A stretch of DNA of 64,000 nucleotides from Aeromonas hydrophila subsp. hydrophila ATCC 7966 (GTDB lineage: Bacteria; Pseudomonadota; Gammaproteobacteria; Enterobacterales; Aeromonadaceae): NCBI RefSeq assembly GCF_000014805.1, contig NC_008570.1, positions 2,175,001 to 2,239,000 on the forward strand, read 5' to 3'. The notes below the pieces were generated by a model. The model ran no database searches, was not told the DNA's origin, and worked only from the letters and a program-made list of their open reading frames with translations. Both the position numbers and the translations under genes were made by a program. This document shows positions 54,531 through 62,168 of the stretch, piece after piece (positions within the stretch are counted from its first letter, which is position 1; each line of letters begins with the position of its first letter).

Positions 54531-55007
54531 TCAACCGAAGACTGCTCCAGATTTCTTTAAGTAATTAAGGAAACTGGTACATGTAACGTTCACGTCACTC
54601 ATTCTACAAACGGCGGGGATTTTCCAATTAGCTTTCAGTTTGTTAGGTGTGAGCTGTAAACTTTCATCAGTTACAAGTTCACAGATATGAACCTTAGCAG
54701 TGGCAATTATGAGAAGGTCATTCTCATCCACACCACTACCATATTTTTCGTGAATACCTAACAACTGCTTTATATGTAATGCTTGAAGCAGAATTTGTTC
54801 ATTGACAGGGATTTTATGAAGACCGGCGTTGGTCATCCAAGCTTCACATTCAGGGTATTTATGTCCAACTTCTTCGATAGCTACCTGAGACATAATGATC
54901 AGGCGTTTCTGGACTCGCTCAGCCATCCATTCCCACAATGCAGGAAATTGGTCTATTGGATAATTGTCCCATGCATAGATTATGGATGATGCATCAAATA
55001 CCTGCAT
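54531..55007 (-). CDS. PIN-domain protein (DUF4411-like), predicted toxin nuclease
   Basis: A 158-residue PIN-like ribonuclease. The acidic residues expected for the active site are visible: D5 in FDASSIIYAWD, E in VAIEEVGHK, D in VDENDLLIIATA and D in LVTDE. Such proteins cleave RNA as toxins. AT-rich relative to the chromosome. It overlaps the ImmA/IrrE gene upstream by 14 bases, the arrangement of a toxin-antitoxin pair; toxin function is inference from this pairing. Confidence 0.78.
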   Translation of the reverse strand: MQVFDASSIIYAWDNYPIDQFPALWEWMAERVQKRLIIMSQVAIEEVGHKYPECEAWMTNAGLHKIPVNEQILLQALHIKQLLGIHEKYGSGVDENDLLIIATAKVHICELVTDESLQLTPNKLKANWKIPAVCRMSDVNVTCTSFLNYLKKSGAVFG

Positions 55008-56145
55008 AATATTGCTCCAACTTATGCAGGTCTGCGATCTTTAAGTTATCCAAGTAGTTGCTGGCTTTAGCCAAGGTTATGCGGCGTGAGTTCAGAGCAT
55101 CAAGTACGGTACGAACATAACCATCCCCGAATATATGGATCGGTTCGCGATTACGATAGCCGCGGCTACCACCATCTTTTTCTGGCCATACTTGTGTGCT
55201 ATTCCAGTGACGATACGCGGCATAATCTTCAGCCTGAAGACGTCCCGAATCTAATAAGCGTCTCAGAATCATTTCTCCGCTTACTCCCCAAGCATCACGC
55301 TGAGGTTTTAGCCAGTCATCATAGCCAGTCACATCATCGGGGCGTTGGTTGTCAGAGATGCTTGATAGAAACTCATCAGGTACAAGAAGATGCCCGGCAA
55401 AGGCATTTGCCTCACGCTCTTCTCCTCCCGATGCATGCAGGTCACTATCATCGTCAATTGAACTGGCACGATGCAGGAGTATATGGCCGAGTTCATGCAT
55501 TAGCGTGAAGCTTTGACGAGAGTCGTGGTCCTGTTTTTTGACAACGATAACGGGGCACTCCGAATCGTAGAGTGAGAATCCAAGAATCGGGCTCTGCTTT
55601 GCTATCTGCCATTGCCCGTTGTAACCATTGCTACGAAAGACCAATATTCCGATTGCTTCTATGGCCTTACGGTAACTGTCAAAATTGTTGCGAGCCGCAA
55701 GGTTAAGCCATTGCCTGATAACCTTGGCTGCTTTTGGAATGTTCAGTCCTGACAGGTCTGGCGGGGTAAACTTGGTTACCTCTTCTTGAGCAAGGTCTTC
55801 CTGCAAGGCTAGAAATGTTGCCCGCTGTTGCTCTACTCGTTCGATCAACAGCTTGACCTGGTTTGAAAGTTCAGGTTTTTGGTTAGTGAGAGTTCTGAAT
55901 TGTGGCGAATGTACCTGTTCTTCGTTGACATCCCCGGGTTCAACAAAAAACAGAACTCCACGGCCAAAGAATGCAGCCAGATTGCGCAACTGGTTAAAAG
56001 TCATGCCCGCTGTTCCGCCGGCCATTATTTTGGCGAAGGAGGCCGGAGCTATACCTAGTTCATGGGCGAGCGCATCTTCTGTCATACCACGATCGGCACA
56101 ACACCATTTAACTCGAGCTAGGTTAATTGACTGAATACGTTCCAT
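54994..56145 (-). CDS. HTH + ImmA/IrrE metallopeptidase
   Basis: Protein of 383 residues. An N-terminal XRE helix-turn-helix (about 8-62; MTEDALAHELGIAPASFAKIMAG) is joined to an ImmA/IrrE zinc peptidase domain (about 140-300) with the active site HELGH in LMHELGHILLHR and a downstream Glu in EEREANAFAGHLLVP. ImmA/IrrE proteases cut repressors or act as regulators. With the overlapping PIN gene it is likely the antitoxin/regulator half. Its promoter would lie around 56146-56200, where the ACTAGTTTAGTAG element is found. Confidence 0.88.
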   Translation of the reverse strand: MERIQSINLARVKWCCADRGMTEDALAHELGIAPASFAKIMAGGTAGMTFNQLRNLAAFFGRGVLFFVEPGDVNEEQVHSPQFRTLTNQKPELSNQVKLLIERVEQQRATFLALQEDLAQEEVTKFTPPDLSGLNIPKAAKVIRQWLNLAARNNFDSYRKAIEAIGILVFRSNGYNGQWQIAKQSPILGFSLYDSECPVIVVKKQDHDSRQSFTLMHELGHILLHRASSIDDDSDLHASGGEEREANAFAGHLLVPDEFLSSISDNQRPDDVTGYDDWLKPQRDAWGVSGEMILRRLLDSGRLQAEDYAAYRHWNSTQVWPEKDGGSRGYRNREPIHIFGDGYVRTVLDALNSRRITLAKASNYLDNLKIADLHKLEQYYAGI

Positions 56146-56525
56146 GACCAGATTAGTGTGACCTATATGAAAACAACAGAAACTAGTTTAGTAGATGAAG
56201 TCTATCCTGCGGGGTGGGAGGATGCTATCCCCCCTAAAAAATCAGTTGATCTGAAGATGCGTTCCAGCCTGCAACCTCCTGCTACAAGGGGCTCCAGGCT
56301 GGCCACTGTTGCCAGTGGCCACCGTTCACGTTCACGCACCGCCTTCCGGATTGAACGGGGTATCGGCGCATCCCTACCGGCATCGGGATTCGTGGTTGTG
56401 AGCCGGTTCTAGGTTGTTAAAGAGCGTGCCCAGCCGAATTTGGCGTGAGCGAAGCCAAAGCATCCTTGCGGTGCTTGAGAAAGATGCTTTGGCTACGGCG
56501 CTATCAGGGAAGCGCCAGACCCGGG
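56146..56525. other. Gap with candidate operator and no firm gene
   Basis: About 380 bases. AAACTAGTTTAGTAG near 56178-56192 resembles the operator motif at the CI-like region. Two inverted repeats follow: GGCCACTG / CAGTGGCC near 56300-56320, and AAAGCATCCT / AAGATGCTTT near 56458-56492. Short frames read VRERERWPLATVASLEPL on the minus strand, a string I associate with phage intergenic sequence, but no start or ribosome site supports a gene. Confidence 0.4.
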
Positions 56526-56777
56526 TCAGACGGCGTCGCGGTGGTTCTGTGCCGTCAGGTTCAACATCAGGCGGTAGCCTTGTGGGATGCGGCCAAGGCG
56601 CAGATTGGCAATGGCTCGCTTTTCTGCAAGTTTCTGGCGGCGGATGTCGTCTGCAATCTCGATGACTCGACGGTGGAGGCGTGCTCTGCGAGCTTTGTTG
56701 TCGCTTATGTGGTCGGCGATGGTGGCGATAATCTGATCCGCACTTTGGGCGGCCCTGGAAAAAATGTGCTTGGTCAT
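56526..56777 (-). CDS. Small phage protein, 83 aa
   Basis: Unrecognised basic, helical protein (DNKARRARLHRRVIEIADDIRRQKLAEKRAIANLRLG, about 24-60, in part), possibly coiled coil or nucleic-acid binding. CAGGAG lies 11 bases before the ATG at 56777. The shared leader GAGGACCAACTC is also present, about 30 bases further upstream and not next to a start. The longer frame from 56876 is not used. Confidence 0.6.
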   Translation of the reverse strand: MTKHIFSRAAQSADQIIATIADHISDNKARRARLHRRVIEIADDIRRQKLAEKRAIANLRLGRIPQGYRLMLNLTAQNHRDAV

Positions 56778-56944
56778 GGTACATTTGCTCCTGTTGACGA
56801 GTTGGTCCTCGTTAGCTCCCTTCCTAGCTTTTTGGCTGGATGGGTCCTGTCGCTGGGGTTGGTCCCCTGGTGACATCTGATTGGGGTGGTACCCCAGTCC
56901 TTCGAAGCCCGCCTTGTGCGGGCTTTGTCGTTCTTACGCGCTGG

Positions 56945-57040
56945 TCAGGCGCTTTTCCTTCTGCCCTGGTTAGGGGCCGGGTCCTGTTGCTGGTGGTCGT
57001 TGATTCGTCTCAACCGGTTGAACACTGAGCCAATGCTCAT
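56945..57040 (-). CDS. Possible 31-aa phage peptide
   Basis: ATG at 57040 with GGGAGC about 8 bases upstream; short basic peptide MSIGSVFNRLRRINDHQQQ..., stop at 56945. A hairpin AAGCCCGC / GCGGGCTT follows at 56905-56924. Weakly supported. Confidence 0.3.
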   Translation of the reverse strand: MSIGSVFNRLRRINDHQQQDPAPNQGRRKSA

Positions 57041-57077
57041 GCGGTTGAGTGCTCCCGCGCTCGACGGGAGCAACTCG

Positions 57078-57257
57078 TTACGCTGCCGCCTGCAGGCTTG
57101 CTGCACGTGCCCGGTGTTCCTTACCCGCCTCGGTCTTGACGGTGTAGAACAGGCCACCTCCACGGCGTTTGCCGAGGTCGGTGATGTCGGTGATCACGGC
57201 CGGCACGGAGACGCGGGTACGGGGGTTGGTGTACTGCACTTGGTCATTCACTTTCAT
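57078..57257 (-). CDS. Small phage protein, 59 aa
   Basis: Begins MKVNDQVQYTNPRTRVSVPA and ends RAASLQAAA. It looks like a small beta-barrel (SH3-like) protein: VQYTNP..., VPAVITDITDLG, GGGLFYTVKTEAG. GAGGACCAACTC stands directly before the ATG. A promoter with the operator-like palindrome CCTAACTTAGTAGTTAGG lies about 45 bases upstream, so it is probably the first gene of a repressed leftward transcript. Confidence 0.7.
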   Translation of the reverse strand: MKVNDQVQYTNPRTRVSVPAVITDITDLGKRRGGGLFYTVKTEAGKEHRARAASLQAAA

Positions 57258-57302
57258 GAGTTGGTCCTCTGGGTGGTGATTTTGGTCTTGGTTCGTTTTA
57301 TC

Positions 57303-57320
57303 TCACGCCTAACTTAGTAG
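57303..57320. promoter_or_regulatory. Palindromic operator candidate
   Basis: CCTAACTTAGTAGTTAGG is a near-perfect palindrome (CCTAAC...GTTAGG) upstream of the 59-aa gene. The half-site CTACTA/TAGTAG is shared with the cI-cro region and the ImmA/IrrE promoter region. Confidence 0.55.
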
Positions 57321-57484
57321 TTAGGCAAAACTTACCAAAATCATGATGGGAAGGAATAACTAACAATGCAATAGGGTGGTGAGAAATATTTAACTTCGTG
57401 AGCGGGTGTCGCACAGATTGTTGAAGGGTAGATAAGAAAAAACCCGCCAACTGGCGGGTTTATGCATGAGTAGTGGGGGTGGGA

Positions 57485-58090
57485 CTATGCCCGCCTGAGT
57501 TCAACCATTTTGCCGAGCACGGTTGCCTCGCTGGCCTTCAGGAAGCCGAAGTGCGGATCGTCCACTACGAGGTTCATGCCATCCAATGCGCTCTTGGCTC
57601 TAAGCAATAAGGCCTTGTCTCCGTGTAGAACCAGGGCAATATCCTCCGGCGCCAACTTGCGCTGTTCTGTGGCCATATCTATTACGATGAAGTCACCCTT
57701 GCGAATGCCACTTCCAGCCAAATCGTCGTTGCCAGCCACCACTGCGCATAGGTGGCCACCATCTTCCACGACCAGGTGGCGCCCGGTGTCGATGAGCGGA
57801 AGAGCATCGCTAGGTTGCCCGGCAATATCCTCCAACTCCCAGATCGGCACCCTCGATATTTCAGCGCTGGAAGCGAACTCTGAACTGCTCTTTCCCACAT
57901 AGAGTTGTATAGGGTCGCAGCCCACCACCCTGGCTATGCTCAGCACGCTGCTTATTCTGGGGTCAGTGGTGGTGCCGTTGAGAATGGCGCTTAGTGTTGG
58001 CTTTGAGAGGCCAGTTTTTCTAGCCAAGTCGGCTGGCTTGAGCCCACTTTCATCCATCAACTGCCGGAGTCTTTCGTTAAAGGAAGACAT
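57485..58090 (-). CDS. CI-like phage repressor (HTH plus degenerate S24 domain)
   Basis: Protein of 201 residues. N-terminal XRE HTH (about 5-60; LRQLMDESGLKPADLARKTGLSKPTLSAILNG in part) and a C-terminal LexA/CI-like domain (about 85-195; GSGIRKGDFIVID). At the position of the self-cleavage Ser the sequence reads GNDD instead of GDSM, and the expected Lys is replaced by Leu (ALLLRAK), so RecA-stimulated self-cleavage looks lost or absent. The ATG at 58090 follows GAGG. It is divergent from the Cro-like gene, the classic lysogeny switch layout. Confidence 0.85.
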   Translation of the reverse strand: MSSFNERLRQLMDESGLKPADLARKTGLSKPTLSAILNGTTTDPRISSVLSIARVVGCDPIQLYVGKSSSEFASSAEISRVPIWELEDIAGQPSDALPLIDTGRHLVVEDGGHLCAVVAGNDDLAGSGIRKGDFIVIDMATEQRKLAPEDIALVLHGDKALLLRAKSALDGMNLVVDDPHFGFLKASEATVLGKMVELRRA

Positions 58091-58217
58091 CAATCCCACC
58101 ACCTCGTTAGATTCAACAAACATATCCCATTATGCCTCCCTACTAGTTAGATTTGTTTTTGTCGAATAGTTAGTTTGTTCTTACTAATATTGCTTGGCAT
58201 ACACAGGGGGACCAACC
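58091..58217. promoter_or_regulatory. Immunity (cI-cro) operator region
   Basis: The 127-base AT-rich divergent gap has three related motifs: CTACTAGTTAG (58141-58151), ATAGTTAGTT (about 58167-58176) and TTACTAATATT (about 58180-58190). Spaced copies of one half-site between divergent repressor and Cro genes suggest operators OR1-3-like. Confidence 0.6.
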
Positions 58218-58436
58218 ATGCGAATCGAAGAACCGATCAAGTTTTTTGGCAGTGCGGCGAAGGCTGCAAGCGCCATTGGGTACAACAGGGTCTGCTTTAA
58301 CGACTGGAAGAAAAAGAATGGAGGAATCGTCTCCCCGAAAGCTGCTGCCCGGTTTGTCAAGGCAAGCGATGGGGCACTGGATTTCGGCTTCAACGACTAC
58401 TCCACCTCCGAAGAAGACCAACAGCAGGCCGCCTAA
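58218..58436 (+). CDS. Cro/YdaS-like regulator, 72 aa
   Basis: Small HTH protein: EPIKFFGSAAKAASAIGYNRVCFNDWKKK (about 4-32) has the YdaS/Cro shape, where the residues after the turn (NRVCFNDW) contact DNA, followed by ISP-like VSPKAAARFVKAS. GGGGACCAACC precedes the ATG at 58218. First gene of the rightward early operon, opposite the CI-like gene. Confidence 0.83.
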   Translation: MRIEEPIKFFGSAAKAASAIGYNRVCFNDWKKKNGGIVSPKAAARFVKASDGALDFGFNDYSTSEEDQQQAA

Positions 58437-58477
58437 CCACCGGCCCGCTTTCCCACCCAACACAGAGGACCAACTCC

Positions 58478-58867
58478 ATGGGAAGAATATCGCTCCCCGA
58501 TCATGAAAAACTCGACACGCTGTCACCGCTGAAGGTGCGTGGCACCCCGGGCCAGCGCCAGGTGTGGCAGGAAGTGGGCGCAGAACTGCGCATGACCGAA
58601 ACCGCATTTGCCCGCACCTCGTTGCTTATCCTGCTCAAGGCCATATCCCAACATGAACCGCAAATCCTGGCTAGGGCCGTGAAACGGGCCAATCGGAGCT
58701 TGCTCGACCAGGGATATCCGCCAGTGACCGTCGAGGAGATCCTTGACGGCTCCGGCCTTCCCGAGCGCGGCCTGCTCCAGTTCAGCCCGGAAGATGAGGC
58801 CGCCTACAACGAGGAGCGCCCGCTGCGTCCCCTGCAAAAACTCATCAACTTTGTCCTCGGGAGGTAA
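58478..58867 (+). CDS. Early phage protein at the cII position, 129 aa
   Basis: No named family recognised. It lies where lambdoid phages keep cII. The middle is helical (FARTSLLILLKAISQHEPQILARAVKRANRSL in part) and may be a DNA-binding fold; no clear HTH. AGAGGACCAACTCC precedes the ATG. Confidence 0.65.
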   Translation: MGRISLPDHEKLDTLSPLKVRGTPGQRQVWQEVGAELRMTETAFARTSLLILLKAISQHEPQILARAVKRANRSLLDQGYPPVTVEEILDGSGLPERGLLQFSPEDEAAYNEERPLRPLQKLINFVLGR

Positions 58868-58871
58868 CCAC

Positions 58872-59090
58872 ATGACCACGCAACTTCGCCCGCCGCGCCC
58901 GGCATCCCAGCATGTCAGCGATCGGGACAACATCATCCTGAAATCGGTCATGCATGAGCTGGCCTTGGCCCTCGATGAGCCGCTGATTTCGACTGCCCAC
59001 GCCGCCGGCACCGACCGCCAAGCAGTCCGCCTGGCTCGGGAGCTTGAGGCACGCACCCATGAACGCGCCGAGAAGCAGCCTAGCGCCTAA
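58872..59090 (+). CDS. Early phage protein, 72 aa
   Basis: Unrecognised. GGAGGT lies 8 bases before the ATG, which is five bases after the previous stop. HELALALDEPLISTAHAAGTDRQAVRLARELEART suggests a helical DNA-binding protein. Confidence 0.6.
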   Translation: MTTQLRPPRPASQHVSDRDNIILKSVMHELALALDEPLISTAHAAGTDRQAVRLARELEARTHERAEKQPSA

Positions 59091-59138
59091 TTTATCCGGG
59101 CCCGCTTAACCACCGGGCTTTTAACCAGGACCCATCCA

Positions 59139-59297
59139 ATGACCAATTCAACCATGGCCCATGGGGGCCACCCATTGCCTCATGATCTCGACCACTGCCC
59201 GCGATGTGGCAGTGAACTGCGATCCGGTACCGATGACCACGCATTTGAGTGCCCGGCCTGCGCCTACACCGAGCAGGAGGTGGGCCATGCATCCTAA
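59139..59297 (+). CDS. Zinc-ribbon protein, 52 aa
   Basis: CPRCG at residues 20-24 and CPAC at 38-41 form a four-Cys zinc ribbon (C-x2-C...C-x2-C). CCAGGACCCATCCA precedes the ATG, a variant of the shared leader. It overlaps the next gene by 11 bases. Confidence 0.65.
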   Translation: MTNSTMAHGGHPLPHDLDHCPRCGSELRSGTDDHAFECPACAYTEQEVGHAS

Positions 59298-59532
59298 AGA
59301 GTTTATCGATCGCCATGTGCGCCAGCTCCTGCTTGCCGACGGATATTCTGACGAAGCTACATACCTGGCCTGCAAAGAGGCAGTGAGCCACTACGAGAAA
59401 ACATCGGGTTTCCGGAAGGGGGCCGTGTTCTCGGAGTGTCTGCGGGTCGCCAAGCGCATGGCCAAGCTGGTCCAGAAGAAACAGCGCCAGCAGGCGAGAG
59501 AAGCTAAGAAGAAAGGGAAGGTGGCGGCATGA
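59287..59532 (+). CDS. Early phage protein, 81 aa
   Basis: Unrecognised. CAGGAGGT precedes the ATG at 59287. Helical with a strongly basic C terminus (KKQRQQAREAKKKGKVAA), likely nucleic-acid binding. The stop overlaps the next start (ATGA). Confidence 0.62.
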   Translation: MHPKEFIDRHVRQLLLADGYSDEATYLACKEAVSHYEKTSGFRKGAVFSECLRVAKRMAKLVQKKQRQQAREAKKKGKVAA

Positions 59533-60266
59533 GCATGCTACTGATGGCCAAGGCCATGAGCATCAAGGTGGGCAATCCACTTCGAAAGTTGGTGCTGATC
59601 AAGCTGGCGGACAACGCTAGCGATACTGGAGAATGCTGGCCGTCGTACCAGCACATTGCAGATCAGTGTGAGATCTCCCGGCGCTCAGTGATTAATCATA
59701 TCGATGCGCTATGTGACTCGGGGCTCCTGACAAAGGAGTCTCGGGTAGGGCCTCAAGGGAAGAGATCTAACGTCTATGTGCTGACATTGGATGGTGCAGG
59801 AGCTGCACATCCAGAGGTGCAGGAGATTCACCAGGGTAGTGCAGGAGCAGCACATAGAATCAGTCACTCTTTAGATCCAGTCATTGAACCAAAGATCCCC
59901 CCTGTATCCCCCCAGGGGGACAAACGCCCAGACAGTGGGCCGCCACGACGAGGTACCCGTTTGCCGAATGACTGGATACTCCCAGGAGAGTGGGGGAGGT
60001 GGGCTGTCCAGGAGACCGGACTCCCCAGGGAGCGGATCCTGCTGGAGGCGGCCACGTTCGCGGATTACTGGCAGGCGCTGCCCGGCGCCAAGGCCGTCAA
60101 GCTGGACTGGGAGAAGACCTGGCGTAATTGGATTCGCCGAGCTGCCAGCTCGTTCCGGACCACTGCGCAGCGCAGGCCACTGGAAAACCTACAGGCTGCC
60201 CAGCAGGCCGCTAAGGCACTCAGGGAGTCGGGGAGGGGGGATTATGACGACAGCACTCCGCTCTGA
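59529..60266 (+). CDS. Phage replication protein O-like (winged-helix)
   Basis: Protein of 245 residues. The N-terminal half is a winged helix (about 15-85; KLVLIKLADNASDTGECWPSYQHIADQCEISRRSVINHIDALCDSGLL in part) as in helix-turn-helix replication initiators; the C-terminal half holds WILPGEWGRWAVQETGLPRERILLEAATFADYW (in part), typical of DnaT/O-like phage proteins. Expected to recognise the phage origin and help load the helicase. ATGA overlap upstream and a 23-base overlap downstream mark a tight operon. Confidence 0.8.
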   Translation: MSMLLMAKAMSIKVGNPLRKLVLIKLADNASDTGECWPSYQHIADQCEISRRSVINHIDALCDSGLLTKESRVGPQGKRSNVYVLTLDGAGAAHPEVQEIHQGSAGAAHRISHSLDPVIEPKIPPVSPQGDKRPDSGPPRRGTRLPNDWILPGEWGRWAVQETGLPRERILLEAATFADYWQALPGAKAVKLDWEKTWRNWIRRAASSFRTTAQRRPLENLQAAQQAAKALRESGRGDYDDSTPL

Positions 60267-60726
60267 CGAGGCGACGGCCCTGAGCGCATCAGTGGATGCG
60301 CTGCAGGTCAGCGCCCGCATGTCGGTGTTCCTGGCCGAGGAGCTGCTGCCGCTGATGGCCGGACTTTGGCCTGCCAGTGCCAACCAGCTGGACAGCAATG
60401 CTCGTGGCGTGGCGTTGGCCTGGGGGAGCATGCTCAGGGGCTTCAATGCGCATCAGATCCGCGAGGCAGTGCTGCAGCTTGGGGAAGATGCCGAGCGGCA
60501 GTTTGCGCCGCGGCCAGCGGAGGTGCGGGCCGTGATTGTGGAAGCTACCCCTGTTGCCACGGTTGCCCAGAGTGGCCCTTGCATATCGCTCAGGGCATGT
60601 GAGGTGATTGCCGAAGTGCGGGTGTTTCAGAGGGAACGTACAGTGCCTGCCGATGCTTTGATCGAAGAACTGCAGCTGGTTCTGGCAGAGAAGGTGCGCC
60701 AGGGTGCAACTGTGACGGGGAAGTAG
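60244..60726 (+). CDS. Phage protein at the replication-P position, 160 aa
   Basis: Follows the O-like gene with overlap and with GGAGGGGGG upstream of the ATG. Helical (VFLAEELLPLMAGLWP, FNAHQIREAVLQLG). It could be the helicase-loader partner, from its place and size alone; no diagnostic motif is seen. Confidence 0.6.
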   Translation: MTTALRSDEATALSASVDALQVSARMSVFLAEELLPLMAGLWPASANQLDSNARGVALAWGSMLRGFNAHQIREAVLQLGEDAERQFAPRPAEVRAVIVEATPVATVAQSGPCISLRACEVIAEVRVFQRERTVPADALIEELQLVLAEKVRQGATVTGK

Positions 60727-60846
60727 CATGAGGGAGTAAGCCCGGAATAGCCAGGAAGGGGAAGTGGAAAGCGTAATACGTTTTTAGGAGGGGAGGTTAC
60801 TCCCCTACAATCAGTGACAACAAGAACTGGATATCGTTTATTTTGC

Positions 60847-61254
60847 TCAATTATTTTTATGAAGCTTTTTTTTATCAAAGTCTAATCTTTGTTTATTAAT
60901 CTCATAATTTTTCTTTTGAAAGTATACATTGGTAAATGCTGAAACTATTGATAATGCTAGTGCTATAGCTGAAAGTGATATGGAAAGACGCCATCTCCTG
61001 GAGTCACTTCGTTTATCAATCTTTTTCTCATAGGCCTCATTAGCCTTGTACCAGGCATCATAAAGCTCATTTTTACACACATCTCTCTCACCTGATATAA
61101 TCATAGGCATATTGGTGAATTTGCTGTACGCTCTCTTTAAATTAATTAACGCGGGTTCCTGAGAGGGAAGTGATTTCTCCAATCGTTCAATTCGGCGAGC
61201 CCATTCTTTTGGATGCTCAGATAAATCAACATATATTTTTACATCAGTACTCAT
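60847..61254 (-). CDS. Small membrane protein with coiled coil, 135 aa
   Basis: Unrecognised, AT-rich. A cytoplasmic N-terminal part (about 1-90, helical, charged) is followed by one membrane helix (about 91-112, LSISLSAIALALSIVSAFTNVYF) and a basic, probably coiled-coil tail (KKNYEINKQRLDFDKKK). Leftward, opposite the replication genes, like accessory 'moron' genes. Confidence 0.65.
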   Translation of the reverse strand: MSTDVKIYVDLSEHPKEWARRIERLEKSLPSQEPALINLKRAYSKFTNMPMIISGERDVCKNELYDAWYKANEAYEKKIDKRSDSRRWRLSISLSAIALALSIVSAFTNVYFQKKNYEINKQRLDFDKKKLHKNN

Positions 61255-61298
61255 AATTCACCATGATATATCCCATTATGACTTTATATGCGAAAAAA

Positions 61299-61754
61299 TT
61301 AATTTTTATTGCACCTGGCGACTAATTTATTTAGTTCGTTCAATGTAGATGTTAAACCATCTCCCATCTCTATATAGGATTTATTGGGAATAGTCCTGTT
61401 ATTTACAACTAAGGTTGTATACATTGTCAGCTTTGAAGCTTGAGCTGTAATTATAGAGGCATACATTTGCGTTTCGGTGAGTTCTTTTTGGGCGTCTGCT
61501 GCCTTAGCCAATTCAGAACGAGTAAGTTTTAACTCCTCCCTTTGAAGTTCTAATTCCTTGCCTTGTAATATTATCGCATATATTACACCGCAAAATGCAA
61601 GTCCTGAAAATAGAGTGTTTATTGCCCCGTACATGCCACCGAAAGAGTTTCTTTCTTCCCAGCCAGGCAATATATACATAATTGCTATGGATGATATGAA
61701 TTGCAAGAAAATAATAACAAAAAACATAATCCATAATGTTTTAAATTTTTTCAT
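61299..61754 (-). CDS. Small membrane protein with coiled coil, 151 aa
   Basis: Unrecognised, AT-rich. Two membrane helices (about 5-28, TLWIMFFVIIFLQFISSIAIMYI, and about 40-62, GAINTLFSGLAFCGVIYAIIL) followed by a heptad-rich helix (GKELELQREELKLTRSELAKAAD). It is 45 bases upstream of the other small membrane gene and likely in one operon. The ATG at 61754 is preferred over a TTG at 61766. Confidence 0.65.
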   Translation of the reverse strand: MKKFKTLWIMFFVIIFLQFISSIAIMYILPGWEERNSFGGMYGAINTLFSGLAFCGVIYAIILQGKELELQREELKLTRSELAKAADAQKELTETQMYASIITAQASKLTMYTTLVVNNRTIPNKSYIEMGDGLTSTLNELNKLVARCNKN

Positions 61755-61981
61755 TATCGAATCCAAACTTTAAGTTAGGCCTTGTGATTATTAGCGCTAA
61801 TGATAGATCTTTTGAAGCATTAGATTTGTTATATTTATAGTAATGAATGCATCAATGTTTAATCGTGGGATTGATACAAACTTGCGTAATTAATTTTGAT
61901 CAATCATTTCCTAATTTATTTTATATCTGGGGCTATAAGATGTAGATTAGAATAGTTCGTCGCGCATTGATAGAGAAGGAA
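61755..61981. other. AT-rich gap in the accessory cluster
   Basis: About 230 bases, strongly AT-rich, no gene seen. Presumably carries the promoter of the two small membrane genes. Confidence 0.4.
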
Positions 61982-62003
61982 GCACCGGTATTACAACCGG
62001 TGC
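61982..62003 (-). terminator. Hairpin after the proline-rich gene
   Basis: GCACCGG-TATTACAA-CCGGTGC, followed on the minus strand by TTCCTTCTCT. Moderate terminator. Confidence 0.6.
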
Positions 62004-62012
62004 ATATAAAGT

Positions 62013-62168
62013 TTAGGTTGGTTTAACTGGTGGAGGTGGAGGTGGTGGTGTTGGCGCTGGTGGTGCTCGAGTAGGTTTTACAGTACTATTCACATTAGGC
62101 TTACTATCACCTTTTTGGACATCTCTTGTATATCCTTCATTTATCGGTCGAGATTTATTGCTAGTCAT
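62013..62168 (-). CDS. Proline-rich small protein, 51 aa
   Basis: Begins MTSNKSRPINEGYTRDVQKG and ends in a proline tract of about seven Pro followed by VKPT. AGGAGAAAAAA lies before the ATG, which overlaps the stop of the DUF6338-like gene by eight bases, so the two are translationally coupled. Short RPxNEGY...KG proteins with proline tails occur in phage/defence accessory regions from memory; the role is unknown. Confidence 0.7.
   Translation of the reverse strand: MTSNKSRPINEGYTRDVQKGDSKPNVNSTVKPTRAPPAPTPPPPPPPVKPT

Noticed and set aside
56158..56412. 84-codon plus-strand frame after the ImmA/IrrE gene
   Set aside because: Low-complexity translation, no ribosome site, and the region carries operators and inverted repeats.
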